Part shown: positions 35,131-42,709 of the stretch, in pieces | Numbering within the stretch: position 1 is the stretch's first letter | Layout of the letters: the number at the start of each line of letters is the position of its first letter | Source: an uncultured Saprospiraceae bacterium | GTDB taxonomy: Bacteria > Bacteroidota > Bacteroidia > Chitinophagales > Saprospiraceae | Assembly: GCA_937961455.1 (NCBI GenBank) | Contig: CALGNN010000141.1 | Span: forward strand, 1 to 55,912 | Direction of reading: 5' to 3' | Length of the DNA: 55,912 nt | Translations under genes and position numbers: made by a program | Notes under the pieces: generated by a model | What the model saw: the letters and a program-made list of their open reading frames with translations, nothing else | Told to the model about the DNA's origin: nothing | The model's database searches: none

Positions 35131-35604
35131 ATGGCTGATAAATTAGATGGATTAGATTTGAAGATCTTAAAGATACTTCAAGAAAATAGTAAGATAACCA
35201 ATTTAGAATTATCCAAAAAAATTGGTTTATCTCCTGCACCAACACTGGAAAGAGTAAAAAAGTTAGAGAATGCTGGCATTATTAGCAGTTACCATGCTGT
35301 GATTAACAACCAAGCTCTGGGATTGAATGTCCAAACTTTCGTATTAGTTTCTTTGGCTTGGGCAAAAGAAAATGCATTAGAACATTTCATAGAAAAGATT
35401 AAAGACATAAAGGAAGTCGTTGAGTGTTTTATCATTACAGGTGAAGCTGATGTGATTTTAAAAATTGTATGTAAGGACATTCCGAGTTATGAAAAAATTC
35501 TTTTCAAAACGCTCTCACAAATCGAACAGATAGAAAGGCTTAAAACTTTAATGACCTTGTCTACAGTTAAAAATTCTCGTACGCTTCCGTATGAATATGA
35601 GTAA
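35131..35604 (+). CDS. Lrp/AsnC-family transcriptional regulator
   Basis: A 157-residue protein. The N-terminal winged helix (LDGLDLKILKILQENSKI, NLELSKKIGLSPAPTLERVKKLE) is followed by the RAM/AsnC ligand domain from about residue 66 (GLNVQTFVLVSL, FIITGEADVILKIVCKD). RAM domains form octamers and bind amino acids. Its place directly after an amino-acid dehydrogenase suggests it controls that gene in response to an amino acid, which is inference. It is followed 15 bases later by the TraB-like gene. Confidence 0.93.
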   Translation: MADKLDGLDLKILKILQENSKITNLELSKKIGLSPAPTLERVKKLENAGIISSYHAVINNQALGLNVQTFVLVSLAWAKENALEHFIEKIKDIKEVVECFIITGEADVILKIVCKDIPSYEKILFKTLSQIEQIERLKTLMTLSTVKNSRTLPYEYE

Positions 35605-35619
35605 GCGCTACTTCTAGCT

Positions 35620-36432
35620 TTGAAAAAGAAGAAGCTAACACTACTGTGGGAAATCATTGATCCTAAAGGAAATCATGCCTATCTCTTTGGTACCATTCAC
35701 ATAGTACATCCTTATACTAGATATTTATGTGAATACATCAAACCCTATATTGATGCATGTGATTTATTTGCAGGTGAAACGAATCTTGATGAATTGAGAA
35801 AAGCATCAAGTGGTCAATTACATTTGATGAAAGATGGAAAGCGAATCCAAGACTTTATTTCTGAGAAGAAATTTGCCAAATTAAGGAAGCAGCTATTAAA
35901 GTCTTTTAACTTTGAAATAATGCACTATAGCAATTTGCATCCTATACTTATAAATCAAATCATCTCAGACCAAATATTAAAAAAGTCATTTTTGCCCAAT
36001 CAAGATGAATTTTTGTGGAATTATGCAAAATCACAAAATAAACTAATGGATGGGGTAGAGTCCCTTGATGAACATATGCAGGTGCTAGGTTTATTAAATG
36101 AGAAGGAACAGGTGAATTTGTTTGTTAAAGGAGTAAGCAAGATTACTAAATGGAGAAAAGCATTTGACCAAATGATCAAATTGTATAAATCTCAGGATGT
36201 CAACAGAATTGCTAAATTTGGTGCGAAGGAATTAGGAGGAATACGTAAGATCATGCTGTATGATAGAAATATTTTAATGGCAGATAAAATAAAAGACTCC
36301 ATGAAACACCACCGCTCATTTTTTACTGTTGGTGCAGCACACCTAGGAGCAAAGAAAGGAATTATAGCTTTGTTGAAGCAAGATGGATATAAAGTCAATC
36401 CAGTAAAAATAGAAAATCATCAGTTTAATTGA
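35620..36432 (+). CDS. TraB/GumN-family protein (predicted metal-dependent hydrolase)
   Basis: This is 270 residues starting at TTG 35620. The family motifs are present: GTIHIVHP with a GTIH at 24-27, FAGETNLDE, and the C-terminal FFTVGAAHLGAKKGIIALLKQDGY (parts: FFTVGAAHLGAKKG and LLKQDGYKV). Members related to TIKI and TraB are thought to be metalloproteases that use the two GxxH motifs. There is no signal peptide from the chosen start, so it is probably cytoplasmic here. It is followed by gldC with a one-base gap. Confidence 0.8.
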   Translation: MKKKKLTLLWEIIDPKGNHAYLFGTIHIVHPYTRYLCEYIKPYIDACDLFAGETNLDELRKASSGQLHLMKDGKRIQDFISEKKFAKLRKQLLKSFNFEIMHYSNLHPILINQIISDQILKKSFLPNQDEFLWNYAKSQNKLMDGVESLDEHMQVLGLLNEKEQVNLFVKGVSKITKWRKAFDQMIKLYKSQDVNRIAKFGAKELGGIRKIMLYDRNILMADKIKDSMKHHRSFFTVGAAHLGAKKGIIALLKQDGYKVNPVKIENHQFN

Positions 36433-36433
36433 T

Positions 36434-36778
36434 ATGAAGAATAAAATAGAAATCGAAGTCAGCTTAGATCAGGATAAAATTCCTAATAAATTAAAATGGT
36501 TTACTGAAGCCAATGGTACTAAATCTAAAGCAGAAGAAAGCAAAGCAATATTTATAAGCATATTTGATAAGGCTTCGAAAGACACACTTAAAATGGATCT
36601 TTGGACCAAAGAGATGCAAGTAATTGAAATGGATCGATTTTATTATTACACCCTCAAGTCTATGGCAGAGACGTATTTCAAGTCAACAAAAAACGAAGAA
36701 CTTGCAAATCAGATGATGTCCTTTGTTCAGCATTTTGGTTTGAAGACAAAAATATTACAAGAGCCCAAAGAGGATTAA
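36434..36778 (+). CDS. gldC: Gliding-motility-associated protein GldC
   Basis: This 114-residue protein matches the GldC pattern: KIEIEVSLDQDKIPNKLKW, KAIFISIFDKASKDTLKMDLWTK (parts: ESKAIFISIFD and DTLKMDLWTKEM) and EMDRFYYYTLKSMAETY. GldC was found in gliding Flavobacteriia and is a cytoplasmic accessory protein usually encoded beside gldB. No gldB is adjacent here. Its presence with T9SS cargo fits a gliding or T9SS-proficient organism. It starts one base after the TraB-like stop and is probably the last gene of that transcript. Confidence 0.88.
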   Translation: MKNKIEIEVSLDQDKIPNKLKWFTEANGTKSKAEESKAIFISIFDKASKDTLKMDLWTKEMQVIEMDRFYYYTLKSMAETYFKSTKNEELANQMMSFVQHFGLKTKILQEPKED

Positions 36779-37797
36779 TTTCGATTTTTAAAACCGTGTA
36801 AATTTTGTTGTAGAAAGCTTTTTGGATATTCTTCTACACCTGGAAATCCAAGTCTAATGTCTCTTCCAGAATGAGGCACATAAGCAGTACCAAAGAGATA
36901 GTCCCATATGGCCAAAGAAAGACCGAAGTTTATACCTGTTTCCCTTCCTTCCGGAAGATCAAAGCTGTGATGCCAAATATGCATTTCTGGACTGTTGAAG
37001 AGTTTTTTCATAATCGGCCCAAGCAGGATAGCAAAAGATATACTCGTTCCAAATACCACGATAATTCTTGTCAAAATTCCCATTTCAAAATTCCACTGTA
37101 CACCTAGGAATTCGAATCCTGCCACAATTCCAACTAATAAACCGAGAATTCCTGCAGTTACAGATCCCTTAATGGATATATTAGAGTGATTGTAATGACC
37201 AATAGCTAAGGAGAAAATATGTATCACAAAAAAATCATATAAACCAATTCCTAGGAGCGCAAGTGGAATATACTCTAGAGTTCTGTAGACAACATTTTCC
37301 ATCCAATGATATCTTAAATGCGCAGCAAAACCCATTTCCTCGACCGAATGATGAACCTTGTGAAATTCCCAAAGTCTTTTACTCTTGTGCAATAATCTAT
37401 GAATCCACCATTGAACAAAATCTCGAACAATAAATCCAATTAGTAGTATAGCCCAAAGAGGAAAAGTATTTAGTGGATTAAGCTTTTGTAAATTAAATCC
37501 TGATATACTAAGAATGATGTCATTAAAGAAATTAACTGCAACATCAGAAGCTGCATTATAGATAATTAAGGAAAATAAAAAGAAGTTGAAAAACATATAA
37601 AAGAAATCCATCCAAAAGTCTTTCCTAAACTTAGCCTGACCCTCACGCCAAGGTTTTAACCACTCCAATAAAAAGAAGAAAAGTGACACTGCGATAAGCC
37701 AATAGAAGTAATTGTTAGCTTGCGGATGCGTTATTTCATTCCACAAATAAGAAGCATAATCCTTGTACCCGTTATAGAAAATTTCTAGATACTTCAC
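36775..37797 (-). CDS. Sterol desaturase / fatty acid hydroxylase-family membrane protein
   Basis: This 340-residue protein has four or more hydrophobic segments and the histidine-box cluster of di-iron membrane hydroxylases: H133xxxH137 (WIHRLLH), H146 to H150 (FHKVHH), GHYNHSN, and HIWHH near 275. These enzymes insert oxygen into lipids such as fatty acids, sterols or hopanoids. The start codon is GTG at 37797, because an in-frame TGA sits two codons upstream. Its stop interlocks with gldC's stop (shared TTAA). A structured candidate RNA and terminator lie 35-160 bases before its start. Confidence 0.87.
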   Translation of the reverse strand: MKYLEIFYNGYKDYASYLWNEITHPQANNYFYWLIAVSLFFFLLEWLKPWREGQAKFRKDFWMDFFYMFFNFFLFSLIIYNAASDVAVNFFNDIILSISGFNLQKLNPLNTFPLWAILLIGFIVRDFVQWWIHRLLHKSKRLWEFHKVHHSVEEMGFAAHLRYHWMENVVYRTLEYIPLALLGIGLYDFFVIHIFSLAIGHYNHSNISIKGSVTAGILGLLVGIVAGFEFLGVQWNFEMGILTRIIVVFGTSISFAILLGPIMKKLFNSPEMHIWHHSFDLPEGRETGINFGLSLAIWDYLFGTAYVPHSGRDIRLGFPGVEEYPKSFLQQNLHGFKNRN

Positions 37798-37824
37798 ATG
37801 TCATTGGTTATGTGCCATGCAATA

Positions 37825-37859
37825 AACAAAAAAAGCGATGTCTAGTTTAACATCGCTTT
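37825..37859 (-). terminator. Minus-facing terminator upstream of the sterol desaturase gene
   Basis: Arms AAAGCGATGT and ACATCGCTTT are perfect 10-bp complements with an 8-base loop, followed on minus by TTTTTTTGTTT. It is only 35 bases before the GTG of the minus-strand hydroxylase, so it either ends a separate RNA or attenuates that gene. Confidence 0.7.
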
Positions 37860-37958
37860 AAGTAATTTTTTACAAGATGATCAAATTGATCTTTGTTATT
37901 GTAATAGAATACCCTTCTAATAATCAATTTGGATGCTTAATAACACACTGAAGCATCC
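37825..37958 (-). ncRNA. Candidate structured small RNA (minus strand)
   Basis: Read on minus there are three successive structures. A 5' hairpin (arms 37931-37938 and 37951-37958) comes first. A long-range stem follows, AAATTGA with TCAATTT, extended by TTATT/AATAA and enclosing a small stem TAGAA-GGGTA-TTCTA (about 37881-37930). A perfect 10-bp terminator comes last (arms 37832-37841 and 37850-37859) with T's after it. It lies in a divergent region with no gene reading into it. Expression is not shown. Alternatively, the first hairpin may be an operator for the plus-strand protease gene. Confidence 0.4.
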
Positions 37959-37961
37959 GAC

Positions 37962-37969
37962 TACCTTTG
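37962..37969 (+). promoter_or_regulatory. Bacteroidota-type -7 element (TANNTTTG) of the protease gene
   Basis: TACCTTTG matches the Bacteroidota -7 consensus, 104 bases before the chosen GTG of the serine protease. A TTTG at 37928-37931 is too far upstream to be a normal -33 element. The palindrome at 37931-37958 fills the spacer and could be an operator. Confidence 0.4.
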
Positions 37970-38072
37970 TAATCCAAATCACAGACGAAAGTTCGATTTA
38001 TTAAAATTTGAATTGTCAGCTTATTATCTTTTAGTTAACCGAAATAACTGTATTTTAAACAAAATTTACCAC

Positions 38073-40727
38073 GTGAAAACCATATCTAAATTTTTTGTTC
38101 TTAGCCTCATTTCATTTTTAAGTGTTCCCTTGCTGATATCCCAAAGTATTGCAGAGGACATCACTCCCATATCTGATTTGGAACGATATACGCTTCCTAA
38201 ATTTGACAATCAACAGGCCTTTATTCAAAATCAAAATGAAAGTAAAAAAGGAAGAGCTGAAAAATTTGCTCATGGATTTGAGGTTCAGCTTAATTTGAAA
38301 AATGCGGGTACTTGGGAAAAAAGACCCAATGGAATAGATGTTTGGAGATGTCGCATATTTTCTGAAGATGCTGTATCTCTAAATCTTGGTTTTTCTGAGT
38401 TTTATCTTCCTGAAGGTGCCAACTTATTTATTTATACGATGGATCGAAAAAGAATCCTAGGTCCTTTCAGTTCTATGGATAATGATTCACATCGCCAATT
38501 ATGGACCCCAATTTTGGATGCGGATGAAATAATTGTTGAACTACACATCGAAAGTGATAAAATTTATGCTTGTAATCTAGAGATCTCAACAATCAATCAT
38601 GCTTTCAAAGAGTTGTTTGTTCCTGAAAATTCTGGGAGCTGCAACTTGGATGTAATCTGCAGCGCAGCAGATGGATTTGAAGAGGTAGATGATTACAGGG
38701 ATCAGATTAATTCTGTAGCTTATATCACCGTTAATGGAAATACACAGTGCACTGGTTTCTTGATAAATAATACCAATCAAGATTGTAAGCCTTTGTTTAT
38801 GACAGCCAATCATTGTGTTGAGTTTTCATCACAAGCACCCTCCTTGGTGGTTTATTGGAATTATGAAAATTCCTACTGCAGATTGCCGGGTTCCACAGCT
38901 AGTGGCACATCAGGAGATGGTCCCTTGGATAAGATAAATACAGGTTCAGTTTATTTAGCAGGATATGATCCAACTGATTTTACCCTTGTCGAATTAGACG
39001 ATCCTGTGGTGCCTAGTCATCTACCATTTTATGCCGGATGGAGTAAAGAAGATATTGCACCCAATGGATCCTTTTGCATTCATCATCCGAATGGAGATGA
39101 AAAAAGAATAAGTTTTGAAATGGATCCATCTTTCATTACAGATAATCAAGATGATTTTCCCGATCCGTCAGAATCGCATATTATGATAGAAGATTGGGAT
39201 ATTGGAACTACAGAAGTTGGCTCCTCTGGATCTCCGCTATTTAATATGGCAGGACAGGTGATTGGCCAATTGCAGTCAGGCTTTGCAGCATGTGGAAATG
39301 ATGATAGTGATTGGTACGGAAGATTGGCAGCCTCTTGGGATGGTGGAGGAAGTCCGCTCAACCGACTAAAAGACTGGTTAGATCCATTGAACACAGGACA
39401 GCTTACATTGGATGGATTAAATTGCTCTGCTCAGATCGTTCTGAATGCAGAAGAATATGAAGTTTGTTTGCCAGGATCCATTACCATTACTGCCAACATA
39501 GGGCAAGGCTTTAATAACGGGAATACATATATTGAAATCTTAAATCTTCCATCTGAAATTACAGCAAATTTCTCTATAGGTCCTTATGATGTAGGAGACG
39601 AGGTTGTCGTTGATTTGAACATTGATAACAGCATTCAAGCTGATTTGTATGAGATTCAAATTAGAGCTTATGATAGCTCAAAAAGTAATGCGAAAAACCT
39701 AAAATTATTTATTTCAAATGATGTGCCTGAAACACCAATAATTTTAGCTCCTGTAGGTAATTCCACTACGGGCGTGTTTCCAGAATTTGTTTGGAATTCA
39801 TCCGGTATTTATTCCTATCAAATCCAGTTGGCGAAAGATCAAGACTTTGCAAATGTTGTAGTTCAAGAAAGTGATATCACGGGTCCCTCGTATGCAGTTA
39901 TTACAGCCTTAGATCCGGAGACAGATTATTTTGCAAGATTAAAAGCGGATAATTTTTGTGGAGCTGGTCCTTGGTCAGAGGTATTGCCTTTCACAACTGC
40001 GGCGATTATATGTGAAGAACAAATGAAGGCAAATTTAGACCTTGATATTGGTCCACAGATAGCTTCGACAGTCAGTAGTATTTTTATAGATGAACTTGGA
40101 ACAGTTGACAATATTGAAGTAGTTAATCTCGATATCGATCATTCATGGATTGGAGATTTGGATATTACCCTAAGATCTCCAGAGGGTAGTTTTATTAAAT
40201 TGATGGAAAGACCTTGCAATAATCAAACTGATATGGAAGAAATAAGATGCGGCTTTAAACCTACCTCAGCTATTATTGCTCCTTGTCCACCCAATACCAA
40301 TGAATCATACTCCAGTGTTGAAGATATGTCAACTTTTTTCGGTCAGACCATAACTGGAGAATGGCAATTAATTATTGATGATCTAGCAAACTTAGATGGT
40401 GGAACACTACATTCATGGGGACTCAATTATTGCACTCAGGCTGGACTCACTTCTACCGTTTATCCCGAAGCAAATAATTTCATAGTCTATCCAAATCCTA
40501 GTCAGAACGCAAGTTGGAAGATTAGTTTTGATAAGGCTTTGAATGAGGATGCACAGCTGAAATTGTTTGACTATTCAGGTAGATTGGTTCATGAAGAAAT
40601 TATTACCTCTAGCGTTAAAGAATACCAATTGTCCAAACCCGAGTTAGCTGGAGGTGTATATTTTCTGCATATTTTTTCTGGAGATCGACATTTTCAAAAA
40701 AAGCTTATCAATATTTCGGACTTTTAG
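38073..40727 (+). CDS. Secreted trypsin-like serine protease with P-like domain and T9SS sorting tail
   Basis: This is 884 residues from a GTG at 38073, which opens a signal peptide (VKTISKFFVLSLISFLSVPLLISQ). A leader domain of about 170 residues precedes the protease, whose triad is H247 (MTANHCV), D302 (PTDFTLVEL) and S387 (GSSGSPLF). Next come a beta-sandwich, a fibronectin III-like module (YSYQIQLAKDQDF, DPETDYFARLKADN), and a proprotein-convertase P-like domain (DLDIDHSWIGDLDITLRSP, GEWQLIIDD). The tail is type A (FIVYPNPSQNASW to KKLINIS). The specificity resembles lysyl endopeptidase-like enzymes, by architecture only. An upstream TTG in frame is rejected because it would bury the signal peptide. 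Confidence 0.88.
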   Translation: MKTISKFFVLSLISFLSVPLLISQSIAEDITPISDLERYTLPKFDNQQAFIQNQNESKKGRAEKFAHGFEVQLNLKNAGTWEKRPNGIDVWRCRIFSEDAVSLNLGFSEFYLPEGANLFIYTMDRKRILGPFSSMDNDSHRQLWTPILDADEIIVELHIESDKIYACNLEISTINHAFKELFVPENSGSCNLDVICSAADGFEEVDDYRDQINSVAYITVNGNTQCTGFLINNTNQDCKPLFMTANHCVEFSSQAPSLVVYWNYENSYCRLPGSTASGTSGDGPLDKINTGSVYLAGYDPTDFTLVELDDPVVPSHLPFYAGWSKEDIAPNGSFCIHHPNGDEKRISFEMDPSFITDNQDDFPDPSESHIMIEDWDIGTTEVGSSGSPLFNMAGQVIGQLQSGFAACGNDDSDWYGRLAASWDGGGSPLNRLKDWLDPLNTGQLTLDGLNCSAQIVLNAEEYEVCLPGSITITANIGQGFNNGNTYIEILNLPSEITANFSIGPYDVGDEVVVDLNIDNSIQADLYEIQIRAYDSSKSNAKNLKLFISNDVPETPIILAPVGNSTTGVFPEFVWNSSGIYSYQIQLAKDQDFANVVVQESDITGPSYAVITALDPETDYFARLKADNFCGAGPWSEVLPFTTAAIICEEQMKANLDLDIGPQIASTVSSIFIDELGTVDNIEVVNLDIDHSWIGDLDITLRSPEGSFIKLMERPCNNQTDMEEIRCGFKPTSAIIAPCPPNTNESYSSVEDMSTFFGQTITGEWQLIIDDLANLDGGTLHSWGLNYCTQAGLTSTVYPEANNFIVYPNPSQNASWKISFDKALNEDAQLKLFDYSGRLVHEEIITSSVKEYQLSKPELAGGVYFLHIFSGDRHFQKKLINISDF

Positions 40728-41743
40728 TCATGGACTAAAGTGATGGTTTTATGTGTGGTATCTAGGATGGCTTCTGCACCAATAGGGAAAGTACATTGGT
40801 GATCAATATGACCAAATGAAAATCCATACATGCATGGAACATCTAGTGCAGACATCCGATCCTTAATTACTTCAGCTAAGGTCCAAGAATTTTCATTCGA
40901 TCTTTCACATCCAGAGCAAACACCAAAGACAACACCAGCTACATTATTAAATGAACCTGCTGATATCATTTGGCTAAGCATTCGATCAATTCTATAGGGC
41001 TGTTCTCCAACATCTTCAATAAATAAAATCTTGTTTTTGGTTTTTACACAGTGTTTGGTGCCTATTAGTGCAGAGAGCAATGAAAGGTTGCCACCAACCA
41101 ATTTGCCTTTTGCCACCCCTTGATTAATGACGAAAGATGCATAGATCGGGTCTTCTTTTCCTCTTATCTCATTTTCTTCTGAAAGTCGAATTTTATGATT
41201 TGTTTCATTGTCAAAAAGAGGAGCAAGATGGGCTTTAGTATAATCAGTTAAAGTGCTGCTCGCTACTGGGCCATGGAAACAAGGACTTCCTGTTTTTTGA
41301 TAAATCGTATTGAGCAAGGCCGTGATATCACTATATCCAATAAGGGGTTTTGGATTAGATTTAATCAATTTAAAATCTATTTGATCCAAGATTCTAGTCG
41401 TTCCATAACCCCCTCTAATGCACCAAATACCATCTACTTTTGGGTTTTTGTACATGTCGTGAAGATCCTTCAATCGCATTTGGTCCGATCCAGCTAAGTA
41501 TCCGTCTTTTACTAAAACGGTAGCGTTGTGAATCACTCGTAAGCCTAGTGATTCCATATTGTTAATGGCCTTTTGTAGGCGTGCTTCATTAATGGGCCCA
41601 GCTGGAGTAATGAGGCCCACCGAATCACCTTTTTTTAAAACAGCGGATTTTCTGATCGAATCAAATGATGGATTAGAAATATTAGTAAAGCTGGGTAGTA
41701 TTAATCCCAAGGGCAATAATTTATTAAACATTCTTCTATCCAT
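40724..41743 (-). CDS. LD-carboxypeptidase (peptidase family S66) with Tat-like signal
   Basis: A 339-residue protein. The catalytic Ser-Glu-His set is present: S138 (LIGYSDIT), E243 (FIEDVGEQPYRIDR) and H312 (FSFGHIDHQCTFP). These enzymes trim D-Ala from tetrapeptide stems during cell-wall recycling and are usually cytoplasmic. Here the N-terminus reads MDRRMFNKLLPLGLILPSF, an RRxFxK twin-arginine-like signal, so export is likely. Its stop interlocks with that of the serine protease gene. Confidence 0.87.
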   Translation of the reverse strand: MDRRMFNKLLPLGLILPSFTNISNPSFDSIRKSAVLKKGDSVGLITPAGPINEARLQKAINNMESLGLRVIHNATVLVKDGYLAGSDQMRLKDLHDMYKNPKVDGIWCIRGGYGTTRILDQIDFKLIKSNPKPLIGYSDITALLNTIYQKTGSPCFHGPVASSTLTDYTKAHLAPLFDNETNHKIRLSEENEIRGKEDPIYASFVINQGVAKGKLVGGNLSLLSALIGTKHCVKTKNKILFIEDVGEQPYRIDRMLSQMISAGSFNNVAGVVFGVCSGCERSNENSWTLAEVIKDRMSALDVPCMYGFSFGHIDHQCTFPIGAEAILDTTHKTITLVHD

Positions 41744-41809
41744 ACAACTTAATTTTCTTTGTCAACTAAATTAACCAAATTTGCATTCCATTGAATACGA
41801 AAATAGCAT

Positions 41810-42676
41810 ATGAAATTTTTGACTTATAAAGTAGGGGAGCGGTTAACTTACGGTTCAGTAGTAGAAGGTGATGAATTAAGATTCACTGATATTGGAGCAA
41901 TCCATGGTCAGAATTTAAAGCATTGGTTAAATGAAGGAGCCTTGGATCAACTTAAAAAGATTGCCTCCGATTTAAATCCTATTTACTCAGAAGATGAAAT
42001 TCGCTATTTGCCACCCATCATCACAGGAGAAAAAATTGCTTGCATAGGGGTAAACTATGCTAAAAGAAATGCGGAGTATAAGGATCAATCCGAATTGCCT
42101 AAATATCCAAGTTTGTTTCTCAGATACTTGGACTCTTTCACAGGTCATGGAGAAAATATTTTAAGACCACCAGAATCTCATAAATTAGATTATGAAGGTG
42201 AGATCGTAATCGTAATCGGAAAAAAAGGACGAAGAATACCCAAAGAGCGTGCACTAGAGCATATAGCAGGTCTCACATTGATGAATGAAGGGACGATTAG
42301 AGATTGGGTTCGCCATGCAAAGTTTAATGTGACGCAAGGCAAAAATTTTGAAAGATCAGGAGTTATAGGACCTTGGATGATGACCTATGATGAGTTTGAA
42401 GACTTTAATAATTTACCTATTCAAACTAGAGTAAATGGAGAAATCAGGCAGCATGATAATACCTCAAATCTGATGTTTCCATTTGATTATATCATTTCAT
42501 ATTTATCAACATTCATGACCCTTAAACCTGGGGATATGATTTCAACTGGGACACCTAATGGGGCAGGGGCAAGATTTGATCCACCTATCTATTTAGTGCC
42601 GGGAGATGTAGTCGAAGTTGAAGCTGCAGGAATTGGAATCCTGAAGAATGGTGTTGAAGATGAAATAATTCATTGA
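41810..42676 (+). CDS. Fumarylacetoacetate hydrolase-family protein
   Basis: This 288-residue protein has a small variable N-terminal domain and the FAH fold from about residue 73. Conserved blocks are IACIGVNYAKRNAEY, LDYEGEIVIVIGK with metal-ligand acidic residues E129 and E131, GPWMMTYDEF, and LKPGDMISTGTPNGAG. Family members hydrolyse or decarboxylate 2-oxo acids and acylpyruvates with Mg2+. The sequence does not separate acylpyruvase, 2-keto-3-deoxy-sugar-acid hydrolases and others. It stands alone, divergent from the LD-carboxypeptidase. Confidence 0.88.
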   Translation: MKFLTYKVGERLTYGSVVEGDELRFTDIGAIHGQNLKHWLNEGALDQLKKIASDLNPIYSEDEIRYLPPIITGEKIACIGVNYAKRNAEYKDQSELPKYPSLFLRYLDSFTGHGENILRPPESHKLDYEGEIVIVIGKKGRRIPKERALEHIAGLTLMNEGTIRDWVRHAKFNVTQGKNFERSGVIGPWMMTYDEFEDFNNLPIQTRVNGEIRQHDNTSNLMFPFDYIISYLSTFMTLKPGDMISTGTPNGAGARFDPPIYLVPGDVVEVEAAGIGILKNGVEDEIIH

Positions 42677-42706
42677 TGCGCTTTTATACGCACCAATGAA
42701 TTTTAT
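42667..42706. terminator. Bidirectional terminator between FAH-family and oligopeptidase B genes
   Basis: Arms AATTCATTG plus TGCG (42667-42680) and CGCA plus CAATGAATT (42689-42702), with one bulged pair and an 8-base loop. T-rich on the plus side; on minus the left arm is followed by ATTTCA. It overlaps the stop codon of the plus-strand gene. Confidence 0.7.
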
Positions 42707-42709
42707 GGA

